This document shows positions 19,929 through 28,877 of a stretch of DNA of 64,000 bases, one piece after another; within the stretch, counting starts at the first letter, position 1, and the number at the start of each line of letters is the position of its first letter. The stretch comes from Plesiocystis pacifica SIR-1 (GTDB lineage Bacteria; Myxococcota_A; Polyangia; Nannocystales; Nannocystaceae), in contig NZ_ABCS01000012.1 in NCBI RefSeq assembly GCF_000170895.1, positions 86,492 to 150,491 on the forward strand, read 5' to 3'. The notes beneath the pieces are model-generated. The model worked only from the letters and a program-made list of their open reading frames with translations. It was not told the DNA's origin and did no database searches. The translations under genes were made by a program, and so were the position numbers.

Positions 19929-19982
19929 GTCGACCGCGGGCAGGGAACTCCACCCGCGGTCGACACCCCCACTCTCTGGGGG
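19929..19982 (+). promoter_or_regulatory. strong hairpins between exbB and exbD
   Basis: GTCGACCGCGGG (19929-19940) pairs perfectly with CCCGCGGTCGAC (19953-19964) around a 12-base loop, followed at once by CCCCC-ACTCTCT-GGGGG (19966-19982). No T-run follows. A stable structure here could protect the exbB mRNA end or slow read-through, giving more ExbB than ExbD as the 5:2 complex needs. The role is an inference. Confidence 0.6.
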
Positions 19983-20035
19983 CACGGCCGCCGGCACACC
20001 ACGCTCGTCAACCACTCTCGTAGAGGACCAACGCC

Positions 20036-20614
20036 ATGGCACGCTACAGGAAAAAGAACGAGATCAAAGTCGAGGAAGCAAACGTGCTTCCCGTCATGAA
20101 CATCATGTTCCTGCTCATCCCAGCTCTCCTGCTGGCCATGGAGGTTGCGAGCATGGCGGCGATCGCCGTGTCTCCGCCGAAGTTTGCGGCAGCTCCTTCT
20201 GACAAGAAGGAAGAGGAGAAGAAAGAGGAGAAGCCCTTGAAGTTCAAGGTCTTCATCCTCGAGGACGGGTTCCGAGTCAGCACGGCCGCCCAGCAAGAGG
20301 GCGCCGAGGCTGGCAAGGCCCAGGACAGTTCGAAACCCACGATCCCGCTGGCCAAGCCCAGCGCCGCGATCGATGACTATGAGCGGTACGACTACGGGAA
20401 GCTCGAGGCCAAGGCCAAAGAGCTCAAGGAGAAGTACTCGCATGAAACGGTCGTGACCATCTCGGCAGAGAACAGCATCCCCATGCAGGTGTTGATCTCG
20501 ACGATGGACTCGGTCCGAGGCTCGGATTGCAAGCTCCTCACCATCAAGGAGGGTGAGGACTTCCCCGAGGAGTGCCTGTTCTTCCAACCCATCGTCGAAG
20601 CCGGAGCCGGCTGA
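20036..20614 (+). CDS. ExbD/TolR-like protein lacking the membrane Asp
   Basis: 192 residues. The single TM helix at about 18-44 reads NVLPVMNIMFLLIPALLLAM. In ExbD/TolR the matching string is NVTPFIDVMLVLL, with an essential Asp for proton transfer; here that position is Asn. The periplasmic part has a charged Lys/Glu linker and an ExbD-like fold ending (AENSIPMQVLISTMDSVRGS). It lies between exbB and a second exbD that keeps the Asp. It may be a structural or plug-like partner in a mixed ExbD dimer rather than a proton carrier. Confidence 0.88.
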   Translation: MARYRKKNEIKVEEANVLPVMNIMFLLIPALLLAMEVASMAAIAVSPPKFAAAPSDKKEEEKKEEKPLKFKVFILEDGFRVSTAAQQEGAEAGKAQDSSKPTIPLAKPSAAIDDYERYDYGKLEAKAKELKEKYSHETVVTISAENSIPMQVLISTMDSVRGSDCKLLTIKEGEDFPEECLFFQPIVEAGAG

Positions 20615-20640
20615 AATCCTTCTAGGAAGGGAGCATAAAA

Positions 20641-21168
20641 ATGACCCCCGAAGAACTCTTCGAAATCAAGAAGGAACTCAAGCGGGCCAAGCGCCGGGAC
20701 AAGGAGCTTGAAGAGGCGAACATGGGACTCACGTCCCTGATGGACATCGTTTCCATCATCGTCGTCTACCTGCTCAAGTCCTACGCGAGTGACCCGGTGC
20801 TCATCACCCCGATCGCGGAGCAGAAGATCCCGATGTCCAAGATGGACGCGGCGATCAAGGAAGGCGTCCCGATCTACATCTCCTCGCGCGAGCTCATCTT
20901 CAAGGAAGAGCAAGTCGCGGTCCTCAAGGAGGGCGAGCTCGACCCGAGCGTGGTCCAGGGCCACATCATCGCCCCTCTGTTCGAGAAGCTCGAAGAGGAG
21001 ACGGAGAAGTCCAAGGCCATCTTCGAAGGCCGCGGCGAGGAGTGGGTGGGCCACGTCATCCTCATCGGCGACGAGGCGCTCAAGTTCTCGACCATCGTCG
21101 ACGTGATGTACACGGCTGGGCGACTCGAGTACTCCGAGTACTCCTTCTGCATCATCCAAAAGGGCTGA
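20641..21168 (+). CDS. ExbD/TolR-like protein with intact membrane Asp (AglS-like)
   Basis: 175 residues. The N-terminus is strongly charged (EEIKKELKRAKRRDKELEEA type) before one TM helix, GLTSLMDIVSIIVVYLLKSY, whose Asp fits the proton-carrying residue of the family. The periplasmic domain is ~125 residues (VPIYISSRELIFKEEQVAVL, HVILIGDEALKFSTIVDVMY). The gene is 26 bases after the first exbD, with a GGGAG site. Together the three proteins make a stator like AglR-AglQ-AglS. Confidence 0.88.
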   Translation: MTPEELFEIKKELKRAKRRDKELEEANMGLTSLMDIVSIIVVYLLKSYASDPVLITPIAEQKIPMSKMDAAIKEGVPIYISSRELIFKEEQVAVLKEGELDPSVVQGHIIAPLFEKLEEETEKSKAIFEGRGEEWVGHVILIGDEALKFSTIVDVMYTAGRLEYSEYSFCIIQKG

Positions 21169-21189
21169 GCACTTCCGCTCACCCCCAGG

Positions 21190-21229
21190 GGCCGGTAGCG
21201 CAACTAGCGCTATCGGCCTTTAGTTTTTT
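21190..21229 (+). terminator. intrinsic terminator of the ExbB/ExbD operon
   Basis: GGCCGGTAGCGC (21190-21201) pairs with GCGCTATCGGCC (21207-21218) with one G-T pair and a 5-base loop, followed by TTTAGTTTTTT. It is the clearest terminator in the window and shows that the tail-protein gene after it has its own promoter. Confidence 0.9.
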
Positions 21230-21425
21230 GACCCGTTTGGCATGGAGTGGAGCACTGGAGCTCCGAGGTTGCGGGCCTCGGTGATCGGTTGCCCACCGTC
21301 GAGGTACTTCCAAGAAGACTCCGCGCGAAGGATCCGGCGCGCGCGGACATTCCTGTACGGGGCCTCGCGCGTCCGGCTCCGTACCCTCCGTTTGGGGACA
21401 CCCAAACGGGCTGCTATGCTCCTCG

Positions 21426-23495
21426 ATGAGCGGCGCGTTTGGCCCTAAACAGGCTCCAAAACGCCAGTTTCAAGCCCAGATGCCAGGTTCAGCTAGCAAC
21501 AAGGTCCTCCGCGTCGCCGTCATCGTGGATGGTGAGTCTTGTGAGGAGCTGCGTCAGACCGAGCCTGGTGACGTCATCGTTGGCCGGGCTTCGGAGACCG
21601 GTCTGGGGATCGGCCCGAGCTCGGCCCTCGAGTACGGCGCGGCGGCCGAGGGGCCGAAGACCGCGCGCTCGATGCCGCTGGCCTTCATCGCCCTCGGCAT
21701 GATCTTGATGCTGCTGATCGGCAGCTGGTTCGCGGTCAAGGTCAACGCCGCGAGCTCGGACAACGTGGTGCTCGAGTCCGCGGAGGTCGAGGCGAGCTAC
21801 CAGACCGACGAGGAGCTCCTCGCGGCCACGGGCCTGACCAAAAAAGAGCTCGAGAAGAAGAAGCGGCGAGCTCGACGCGCGACCTTGGTGCTCCTCGGCG
21901 TGGGCATGCTGGGGGTGGTCCTGGTGGTCGCGGGCACGACGATGCTGCGTGGCCGCCGACGTCACCAACGGCGCGTGCTCGCGGTCTACGACGGCCACGC
22001 GAAACCTCGAGATTACCGGGCGAAGGCGCCCATCTGGCTCGGAGTGGGCGTCGCCCTCGTGCTCGGCGGCGGAGGCTTGTTCGCCTACGAGGTCGGCAAG
22101 CACGACCCGGACGCCCCGATCGCCGAGGAGACGACCCGCGGCGACATGTCGGCCTTCAAGGCGGAGGGCGACGGCGGCACGGGCGGCCTCGGCCTCGGCA
22201 TCGCGCTCATCGGCATCGTGCCCCTGGTCATCGGGGCCATGGGCATCACCGAGAAGCCCCCGCGCAAGCGCAAGCGCAAGCCCAAGGGCGGCCGCGTCCC
22301 CCGAGAGCACAAGCTGTTCGAGTGGGTCGCCGAAGAGGGCACCTACTACATCAACATCCCGCCGGAGACGAAGGGCAAGCTCGTCCTCGGCAAGAACAAG
22401 GCCTCGGTCAAGTCCCTGCGCAAGCGCTTTGGGCAGCCCGACGGCACCCTGCGCGTGAAGCTGGGCCCCAAGGCCAAGGGCAAGCTGCTCCTCGGCCAGA
22501 CCCGGATCATGTTCCAGACGGCCAAGCCCGCCCGGGCTGCCGCCTTGCCGACCTTCCCGCAGCAGTACGCCGACCCCTTCGCGCACCTGCGCATGTCCAC
22601 CCTGGACATCGCGGCCTTCGGCGGCGTGGGCTTCATCGCCCTCGTGCTCCTGGTCTGGTTCTCGAAGTTCGCCGACCGCACTCCGCCGCCTCCCGACGAG
22701 CGCTTCGTCCAGGAGATGGGCATCCCCGCTTCTTTCTACGAAGAAGAGGAGGAGCTCGAGGAGGTCGAAGAGGAGCAGGAGGACACCCTCAAGCAAGAGG
22801 ACAAGGAAGAGAAGCAAGAGGTCAAGGAAGAGAAGCAAGAGGACAACCTCGAGAAGCCCAAGAACGTGTCGGAGAAGGCCTTCAAGGAGGCCCGCGGCGT
22901 GGGTGTGGCCCGCGTCCTCGGCACCTGGGGCGGCGAGGGGGAGGGCACCGTCCTCGACGTGATCGAGTCGACGGAGAACAACCTCGGCGACCTCTTCGCC
23001 CAGGGCATGACGACCACGGGCGAGTACCAGGGCGGCGAGATCGGAGACTTCGTCGCCGGCGGCGGTGGCATCGACGCCACGGGCACCGTCGCGTCCAACG
23101 AGGCCCTGCAGACCGGCGAGGGCCCGGCCGAGGTCGGCAAGACCGAGAAGAAAGAGCGCAAGGTCCGGGGCAAGGCCAAGAGCAAGACCGGCGACGTGTT
23201 CGGCGACGTCGACAAGAAGGCCGTGTCGGCGACGATCCGTCGGCGCATGCCTGGTCTCCAGGCCTGCTACGAGAAGGCGCTGCGCTCGAACCCGCAGCTC
23301 AAGGGCAAGATGGAGTACACGATCACCATCAACCCCTCCGGGCGGGTGACGCAGGTCGACATCGAGCAGGACACCGTGGGCGACAGCTCGGTCCGGACCT
23401 GCACCGTGGGCAAGATCAAGGGCTGGCGCTTCTTCGCCGAGGGTGCCGAGGAGTCCTCCGAGGTCACCTTCTCGGTCAACTTTACTGGCAGCTGA
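21426..23495 (+). CDS. AgmX/PglI (GltJ/GltG)-type multi-TM tail protein
   Basis: 689 residues. The N-terminus starts like a partial FHA fold (VLRVAVIVDGE, GDVIVGRASET). Five hydrophobic segments lie near 83-106, 152-174, 202-222, 254-274 and 393-414. A soluble domain (300-365) contains KLVLGKNKASVK and KLLLGQTRIMF. A Glu/Lys-rich stretch (about 436-480) that could span the periplasm follows. The C-terminal domain (about 595-689) is the AgmX/PglI C-terminal domain (TonB-like): IRRRMPGLQACYEKALRSNP, LKGKMEYTITINPSGRV, IKGWRFFAEG. In Myxococcus such proteins connect the inner-membrane motor with outer-membrane parts of the gliding machine. Terminal partner of the stator genes just upstream. Confidence 0.88.
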   Translation: MSGAFGPKQAPKRQFQAQMPGSASNKVLRVAVIVDGESCEELRQTEPGDVIVGRASETGLGIGPSSALEYGAAAEGPKTARSMPLAFIALGMILMLLIGSWFAVKVNAASSDNVVLESAEVEASYQTDEELLAATGLTKKELEKKKRRARRATLVLLGVGMLGVVLVVAGTTMLRGRRRHQRRVLAVYDGHAKPRDYRAKAPIWLGVGVALVLGGGGLFAYEVGKHDPDAPIAEETTRGDMSAFKAEGDGGTGGLGLGIALIGIVPLVIGAMGITEKPPRKRKRKPKGGRVPREHKLFEWVAEEGTYYINIPPETKGKLVLGKNKASVKSLRKRFGQPDGTLRVKLGPKAKGKLLLGQTRIMFQTAKPARAAALPTFPQQYADPFAHLRMSTLDIAAFGGVGFIALVLLVWFSKFADRTPPPPDERFVQEMGIPASFYEEEEELEEVEEEQEDTLKQEDKEEKQEVKEEKQEDNLEKPKNVSEKAFKEARGVGVARVLGTWGGEGEGTVLDVIESTENNLGDLFAQGMTTTGEYQGGEIGDFVAGGGGIDATGTVASNEALQTGEGPAEVGKTEKKERKVRGKAKSKTGDVFGDVDKKAVSATIRRRMPGLQACYEKALRSNPQLKGKMEYTITINPSGRVTQVDIEQDTVGDSSVRTCTVGKIKGWRFFAEGAEESSEVTFSVNFTGS

Positions 23496-23662
23496 GGGGC
23501 AGTTGCGGGGCAGCTGAGCGCCCGTACATCGTGCAAAGGTGGCCTGGGAGGCCCTGGCGCGGTTGATCCTCGGTCCGACGGGGGGCATGCTCGTAGAGGG
23601 CCCCCACGCTTCAGATTTCGCAAAGGATCTCGGCCGCCCGGCCATTCAAATCCAGAGGACCC

Positions 23663-24406
23663 ATGCGCGACTCCATCAGCTCCACTTCGACCCGCACTAC
23701 CGCCTGGATGGTCGCGGCTCCGTTGGCACTGGTCGCTGCTCTTGGCCTCGCGCGTACCGTTTGGGGTGGACCGCCAGCGTCCGAGGAGCCCACAGCAGAC
23801 GCCGAGGGCCCCGCGAGTGAGCCAGCCTCAGCCGATGATCCGAGCCCGGACACGGCCGATCCGAACGTCGATCCCACGCTGCTCGGCGATCCCGAGGCGG
23901 CGCCGGAGAGCGACGCCGCGGCCGCGGCCGGCTTGACTCCAGACAGCGCGCCGAGCCTCGGGCCGACGCCGGCGGAGGCGAGCGGCCTGCGCATGCAGAT
24001 GGAGACGGGCATGTCGGCGCTGGGTGAGCTCGCCGTCGAGGCGCGCTCGGACGACGACCTCGTCCGCGCGACCTGCGTGCTCGACAAGCAAGATCGCGCC
24101 GGCGACGTGATGGAGCTCGGGACCAGCGAGATGCTGGTCATCCGTGACCCCAACACGAGTGAGCAGGCTCGGGGCTTCGCCCTCGAGAAGCTCGACGCCG
24201 CGGCCTCGCGCATCGACAAGTTGGTCGAGGAGGCCAAGGAGTGCGCGGGTCAGACCGGGCCCGAGGACGAGATCGACATCACCCGGAACGAGTCGGACGA
24301 GCCGAACACGGTGCCCATGGCGGCCCCGAGCCTCGGCCTGGGCCAAAGCCCCGTTCCCCCGCCCGTCGACGGCGGCTGGCCGCCCGCGGCGAGCCCCATC
24401 GAGTGA
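23663..24406 (+). CDS. hypothetical exported protein
   Basis: 247 residues. An N-terminal hydrophobic segment (AWMVAAPLALVAALGLARTV) is followed by ~70 residues of low-complexity Ala/Pro/Glu/Ser linker. A helical region of ~100 residues (MQMETGMSALGELAVEARSD, then DDLVRATCVLDKQDRAGDVM) ends before a Pro-rich tail. The helical part contains two Cys (in ATCVLD and EECAG-like KECAGQ). It is not recognised. The position before a beta-barrel and a polysaccharide export protein hints at an envelope role. Confidence 0.65.
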   Translation: MRDSISSTSTRTTAWMVAAPLALVAALGLARTVWGGPPASEEPTADAEGPASEPASADDPSPDTADPNVDPTLLGDPEAAPESDAAAAAGLTPDSAPSLGPTPAEASGLRMQMETGMSALGELAVEARSDDDLVRATCVLDKQDRAGDVMELGTSEMLVIRDPNTSEQARGFALEKLDAAASRIDKLVEEAKECAGQTGPEDEIDITRNESDEPNTVPMAAPSLGLGQSPVPPPVDGGWPPAASPIE

Positions 24407-24541
24407 GCGCGAGCCAGGACCTGGCCTGCTCTTTGCCGTGTCTTTGCACTCGCCCCGATTTTGGGGTGTGAATCGCTCACCTTGATCGCGTCGCCCCAGC
24501 TTCCCGCGCCCGCGGGACCCCGCCGCTCACGCCCAACTGGC

Positions 24542-25927
24542 GTGGCCCTGCGGCTGCTGGTGCTCGCGGTGATGGTGTCGATGGTCGCGCTGGTGATGGT
24601 CGCCGCGCCGGGTCGCGCCCACGCCGGCGCGCCCCAGGGCGCGGTCGGCAACCCGGCGACGCAGGTGCCTCGAGTCGCCGATGGCCCCGGCAGGAAGGTC
24701 GGCAAGAACTCGACCTTCCACGGCGGCGCGGCCTTGGCCATCGGCTTCGACTCCAACGTGTTCTCCGAGTCCCGGGCGAGCTCGCCGGTGCGCGCGGCCT
24801 ACGGCTTGCCCTCGGCCTGGCTGTCGATCGGCAACCGGCAGCTGCGCGCGGGCGTGCTCGACACGCCGCCCAAGGCCAGCGGGCGCAAGGCCGACTACTA
24901 CCTCGGGGTCATCACCGGCTGGCGCCTGTACATGTCCGGCCAGCCCACGGTCTGGCAGGCGAGCAAGTTCAACATCGGCCTCAACCTGCGGACCATGTTC
25001 GCCCCGGGTCGGCACTTCTCCGTCGGCATCCAAAACGACCTGTACCGCCTCGGCGAGCCGACCAACTTCCAGGCCGCGCGCGAGTTCAACTTCAACCGCA
25101 TCAGCAACTCGGCCAAGCTGCACTTCATCCTGCGCCCCAGCGGCGGCCGCTTCAGCCTCGACGTCGGCTACCGCAACCAGCTGCTGGTGTTCGAGAACGG
25201 CGACTTCTTCCGCTCGAACCGCCTGGTCAACGGCCTCGAGACCGAGACCAAGTACCGCCTCCGCGATCGCACGGCCTTCGCGATTCGCTACGACTACCAC
25301 TACACCTACTACTTTTGCTGCACCGACCTGGGCGTCGGGCGCAACGAGGACTCCCACGCGCACCGGGTCCTGGGCGGCTTCTCGGGCCAGCTCGGCGACA
25401 AGGTGGTGCTCGACGCCTTCGCGGGCGCGGGCTTTGGTCTGTACAAGCAAGACCGCAGCGGCCCGGACTTCGACAGCTTCATCGGCTACGTGGCGCTGGG
25501 CTGGTTCCCGAGCTCGAAGACCCAGATCGGCCTGCGCCTCGGTCGCGAGTTCAACGACTCGCTGTGGGGCAACTACTACACCGACATCGGCGGCTCGCTC
25601 TCGGCCGGCCACGTGTTCAAGTGGAACATGCGCCTGGACGCGGGCTTTGGGGTCTACGGGCGGCGCTACGCGGGCCTGCCGATCCCCGGCGAGGACACCC
25701 AGGACATCACCAGCTACGTCGCGGCCGACGGCTTCGTCCGCCGCGACACGCTGATCAGCCTCAACGTCCAGCTCGAGCAGGCCCTCGGCAAGTACTTCGT
25801 CGTCGGAGGCCGCTACGCCCTCGGGGCCGACCTGACCGACTTCCAGGTGACCTACTCCAACGGCTTCACCCAGGCCGGCCGCTTCAACCGGAGCCTGCTG
25901 ATGGTGTTCGGCGCGGTGAGGTACTGA
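24542..25927 (+). CDS. outer-membrane beta-barrel protein (WzpB/EpsX-like partner)
   Basis: About 461 residues from the GTG chosen here, because LRLLVLAVMVSMVALVMVAA followed by HAG makes a clean signal peptide; TTG starts at 24461 or 24482 are open alternatives. The mature chain alternates polar and apolar residues with many Tyr, Phe and Arg, as in long barrels: YRNQLLVFENGDFFRSNRLV, YDYHYTYYFCC, VVLDAFAGAGFGLYKQDRS, IGLRLGREFNDSLWGNYYT. It ends RSLLMVFGAVRY, with the terminal aromatic typical of barrel proteins. It lies one base before a short OPX gene. In Myxococcus, barrel plus short OPX pairs form the outer-membrane polysaccharide exit. Confidence 0.82.
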   Translation: MALRLLVLAVMVSMVALVMVAAPGRAHAGAPQGAVGNPATQVPRVADGPGRKVGKNSTFHGGAALAIGFDSNVFSESRASSPVRAAYGLPSAWLSIGNRQLRAGVLDTPPKASGRKADYYLGVITGWRLYMSGQPTVWQASKFNIGLNLRTMFAPGRHFSVGIQNDLYRLGEPTNFQAAREFNFNRISNSAKLHFILRPSGGRFSLDVGYRNQLLVFENGDFFRSNRLVNGLETETKYRLRDRTAFAIRYDYHYTYYFCCTDLGVGRNEDSHAHRVLGGFSGQLGDKVVLDAFAGAGFGLYKQDRSGPDFDSFIGYVALGWFPSSKTQIGLRLGREFNDSLWGNYYTDIGGSLSAGHVFKWNMRLDAGFGVYGRRYAGLPIPGEDTQDITSYVAADGFVRRDTLISLNVQLEQALGKYFVVGGRYALGADLTDFQVTYSNGFTQAGRFNRSLLMVFGAVRY

Positions 25928-25928
25928 G

Positions 25929-26522
25929 GTGCGGCGGCGCTGGAGCTGGCTGCTCGCGCTGACGCTGGTCTCGGCGGGCGCGTGCTTCGAGCCCGACCAC
26001 GGCCTGATCCCGCCGGCCAAGCCGGTCGAGCTGACCTCGGGCCTGAGCTCGGGCGACGTGTTCGAGGTCCGGGTGTTCGGCGAGGCCGAGGTCGGCGGCA
26101 CCTTCCAGGTTCAAGAAGACGGCAGCATCGTGTTCCCGCTCATCGGTCGGGTCGAGGTCATCGACAAGACCCAGGCCGAGATCGCCGGGCTGCTCGAGCA
26201 GCGCCTGGCCGACGGCTACCTGCGTGATCCGCAGGTCACCGTGGTGCTCACGGCGCGGGAGAACTTCGAGGTCAGCGTCCTGGGCGAGGTCGAGCGCCCG
26301 GGGACCTTCGGCTTCGTCGAGCAGATGACCCTGGTCCAGGCGATCTCCGACGCCGGCGGCCTCACGGAGGTCGCGCGAGTGCGCCGGGTCCGGCTGACGC
26401 GCAAGACGGACGGGGGCCAAAAGACCTACGAGGTCTCGGTCAAGGCGATCACCGACGGGCGCGAGCCGGACATCCTGCTCCAGCCCGGGGACATCATCTT
26501 CGTGCCCGAGAGCCCGATCTGA
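25929..26522 (+). CDS. short polysaccharide export lipoprotein (Wza/OPX-like)
   Basis: 197 residues, GTG start. A signal with SAGAC as the likely lipobox is followed by a poly_export domain (GDVFEVRVFGEAEVGGTFQV, GSIVFPLIGRVEVIDKTQAE) and one SLBB domain (FEVSVLGEVERPGTFGF, TLVQAISDAGGLTEVARVRR, LLQPGDIIFVP). It lacks the C-terminal amphipathic helix by which full-length Wza forms its own outer-membrane pore, so it fits the short OPX class that relies on a separate barrel, here the gene just upstream. No glycosyltransferases are in the window; the polymer is unknown. Confidence 0.9.
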   Translation: MRRRWSWLLALTLVSAGACFEPDHGLIPPAKPVELTSGLSSGDVFEVRVFGEAEVGGTFQVQEDGSIVFPLIGRVEVIDKTQAEIAGLLEQRLADGYLRDPQVTVVLTARENFEVSVLGEVERPGTFGFVEQMTLVQAISDAGGLTEVARVRRVRLTRKTDGGQKTYEVSVKAITDGREPDILLQPGDIIFVPESPI

Positions 26523-26624
26523 CGCCCTGACCGGTCCACTGCGGGCTGCGACTGTGTGTTTGTTCGGGTCGCGAGGCTCACCGAATTTTCTCCCCAGCAA
26601 TCCGCGGGATACACTGGCGACCAA

Positions 26625-28244
26625 ATGGCCGAACCGAACATCGTCCTGGGTATCGACCTGGGAACGACCAATTCGGCTTGCGCCGTCGTTCGCGACGGCC
26701 GCGCCTCGGTCGTGCGCCGGGGTGACGATCGCATCGTGCCCTCGGTGGTCGCGGCCCTGTCCAACGGGCAGTTCGCCGTGGGCAACGAGGCCAAGCAGCT
26801 GCGCTCGGTCGACCCGACCCAGGTGGTCTACAGCGCCAAGCGCCTGATCGGCCGGCGGTTCAGCTCGCCCGAGGTCCAGCGCCACCGCGAGACGGTGCCC
26901 TACCGCATCGTCGAGGGGCCCAACGAGTCGGTGATGATCGAGCTCGGCGGCCGCCGGCTGAGCATCGTCGAGATCAGCTCGCAGATCCTCCGCTACCTCA
27001 AGGACATGGCCGAGGAGGCCCTGGGCCAGCGGGTCAAGAAGGCGGTCATCGCGGTCCCGGCCAACTTCACCGACTCCCAGCGATCGGCGACGCGCATCGC
27101 CGCGCGCCTGGCCGGCCTCGACGTGATCCGCGTGATCAACGAGCCGACCGCGGCGGCCCTGGCCTACGGCTACATCGAGGACATGGACCGGCGCATCGCG
27201 GTCTACGACTTCGGCGGCGGCACCTTCGACGTCACGATCTTGCAGATCACCCGCAACGTCTTCGAGGTGCTCTCGACCTCGGGCGAGATGTTCCTCGGCG
27301 GCGACGACCTCGACGCCGAGATCCTCGAGCGCATGGTCGCGACCTACCAGGTCCAGCACGGCTTCAACCTGCACGGCGACGCCCGGGCCCTCGAGCAGCT
27401 GCGCATCGCCGCGGAGCAGGTCAAGATTCAGCTCTCGGAGCAGCCCAGCGCCTCGGTCCGCGTCGAGAACATCCCCAAGGGCAGCGGCCGCCACCTCGAC
27501 TTCAGCCTCAGCGAGCGAGACCTGCGGACCATCGTCGAGCCCATCGTCCGGCGGACCACGCCCGTGTGCGAGGACGCGATGCGGGTCGCGGGGGTGAGCG
27601 CGGAGCAGATCGACGAGATCGTCCTCGTAGGCGGCACCACCCGCGTGCCCCTGGTCCGCGAGGTCGTCGAGGACATCTTCGGCAAGGCGCCGCAGACCTC
27701 GATCAACCCCATGAGCGTCGTGGCCGTGGGCGCGGCGATCCAGGGCGCGGCGCTGCTCGGCTCGTTGGTGCCGATGGCCACCGGCGGCGTCTCGGCCCCC
27801 TCGGCGGCCCAGAGCGCGGTGCTCCTCGACGTGACCCCGCGCAGCCTCGGCGTCGGCACCATCGGGGGCAACGTCGACTTCATCATCGAGCGCAACTCGG
27901 TCATCCCCGTCGAGCAGACCCGGCTGTTCACGACCACCGCGGACAACCAACGCTTCGTCCGCATCCAGGTCTGCCAGGGCGAGAGCTCCGAGTTCGGGGG
28001 CAATACCAAGCTCGGCGAGGTGACCCTCTCGGGCCTGCGCCAGGCCCCGCGGGGCTCGGTGACCGTGGCCGTGACCTTCGAGATCAACACCGACGGTCTG
28101 CTCGAAGTCCGCGCCCTCGATCAGGACACGGGCCAGGAGCAGATCGCGACCATGCGCGTGCTCGGTGGCCTGCCCCAGGAAGAGGTCGACGCGATCCTCG
28201 AGCGCGCGCGGACCCCAGCTTCTCCTCCGCCACCGCCCCAGTAG
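26625..28244 (+). CDS. Hsp70/DnaK-family protein without C-terminal lid
   Basis: 539 residues; DnaK has about 640. The nucleotide-binding domain is complete: [73 protein letters not shown]. The beta part of the substrate domain is present ([16 protein letters not shown] to [14 protein letters not shown]). The chain then ends after VDAILERAR with a short Pro run, so the helical lid is almost absent. It is not the housekeeping dnaK: there is no grpE, and the J-domain gene nearby is unusual. A special-client chaperone is likely. I start at [11 protein letters not shown] because upstream in-frame sequence has no domain character. Confidence 0.92.
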   Translation: MAEPNIVLGIDLGTTNSACAVVRDGRASVVRRGDDRIVPSVVAALSNGQFAVGNEAKQLRSVDPTQVVYSAKRLIGRRFSSPEVQRHRETVPYRIVEGPNESVMIELGGRRLSIVEISSQILRYLKDMAEEALGQRVKKAVIAVPANFTDSQRSATRIAARLAGLDVIRVINEPTAAALAYGYIEDMDRRIAVYDFGGGTFDVTILQITRNVFEVLSTSGEMFLGGDDLDAEILERMVATYQVQHGFNLHGDARALEQLRIAAEQVKIQLSEQPSASVRVENIPKGSGRHLDFSLSERDLRTIVEPIVRRTTPVCEDAMRVAGVSAEQIDEIVLVGGTTRVPLVREVVEDIFGKAPQTSINPMSVVAVGAAIQGAALLGSLVPMATGGVSAPSAAQSAVLLDVTPRSLGVGTIGGNVDFIIERNSVIPVEQTRLFTTTADNQRFVRIQVCQGESSEFGGNTKLGEVTLSGLRQAPRGSVTVAVTFEINTDGLLEVRALDQDTGQEQIATMRVLGGLPQEEVDAILERARTPASPPPPPQ

Positions 28245-28246
28245 CC

Positions 28247-28864
28247 ATGACAAGCAGCCCAGCAGCCCGCACGGCCCAGGTCGAACGCAACACCCGCGAG
28301 ACGCAGATCCGCGTGGCCCTGACCCTCCCCGGCGACGCCCCGGCGCCGCCCAAGGTCGACACGCCGGTGCCCTTCCTCTCGCACATGCTCGAGGCCCTCG
28401 GGCGCCACGGGGCCATGGCCCTCGAGGTCGAGGCCAAGGGCGATGTCGAGATCGACGATCACCACACCGTCGAGGACGTCGGCCTGGTGCTCGGGGCGGC
28501 CCTCGACCAGGCCCTCGGCGACCGCAAGGGCATCTACCGCTACGGCCACTTCTCCCTGGCCATGGACGAGACCCTCGTCGACGTCGCCCTCGATCTGGGC
28601 GGGCGGCCCTACCTCGTCTACGACCTGCCGGCGATCTCGGGCAAGTGGATCGGCCGCTTCGACTGCGAGCTCGTGCGCGAGTTCTATCAGGCCCTCGCGG
28701 TCCAGGCCCGGATGAACCTGCACATCCACCTGCGCGCCGGCGGCAACGCCCACCACGTCGTCGAGGCCAGCTTCAAGGGCCTGGCCCGGGCGCTGCGCAT
28801 GGCCTGCGCCCACGACCCGGCGATGCTCGGGGCGGTGCCCTCGACCAAGGGCGTGATCGTTTAG
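28247..28864 (+). CDS. hisB: imidazoleglycerol-phosphate dehydratase
   Basis: 205 residues, the monofunctional HisB that makes imidazole-acetol phosphate in histidine synthesis. The metal-binding motifs are complete: [42 protein letters not shown] and [19 protein letters not shown]. The ATG lies 2 bases past the hsp70 stop, so they share a transcript. No other his genes are in the window, so the pathway is scattered. Confidence 0.96.
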   Translation: MTSSPAARTAQVERNTRETQIRVALTLPGDAPAPPKVDTPVPFLSHMLEALGRHGAMALEVEAKGDVEIDDHHTVEDVGLVLGAALDQALGDRKGIYRYGHFSLAMDETLVDVALDLGGRPYLVYDLPAISGKWIGRFDCELVREFYQALAVQARMNLHIHLRAGGNAHHVVEASFKGLARALRMACAHDPAMLGAVPSTKGVIV

Positions 28865-28877
28865 GGGACCAGGCCGA

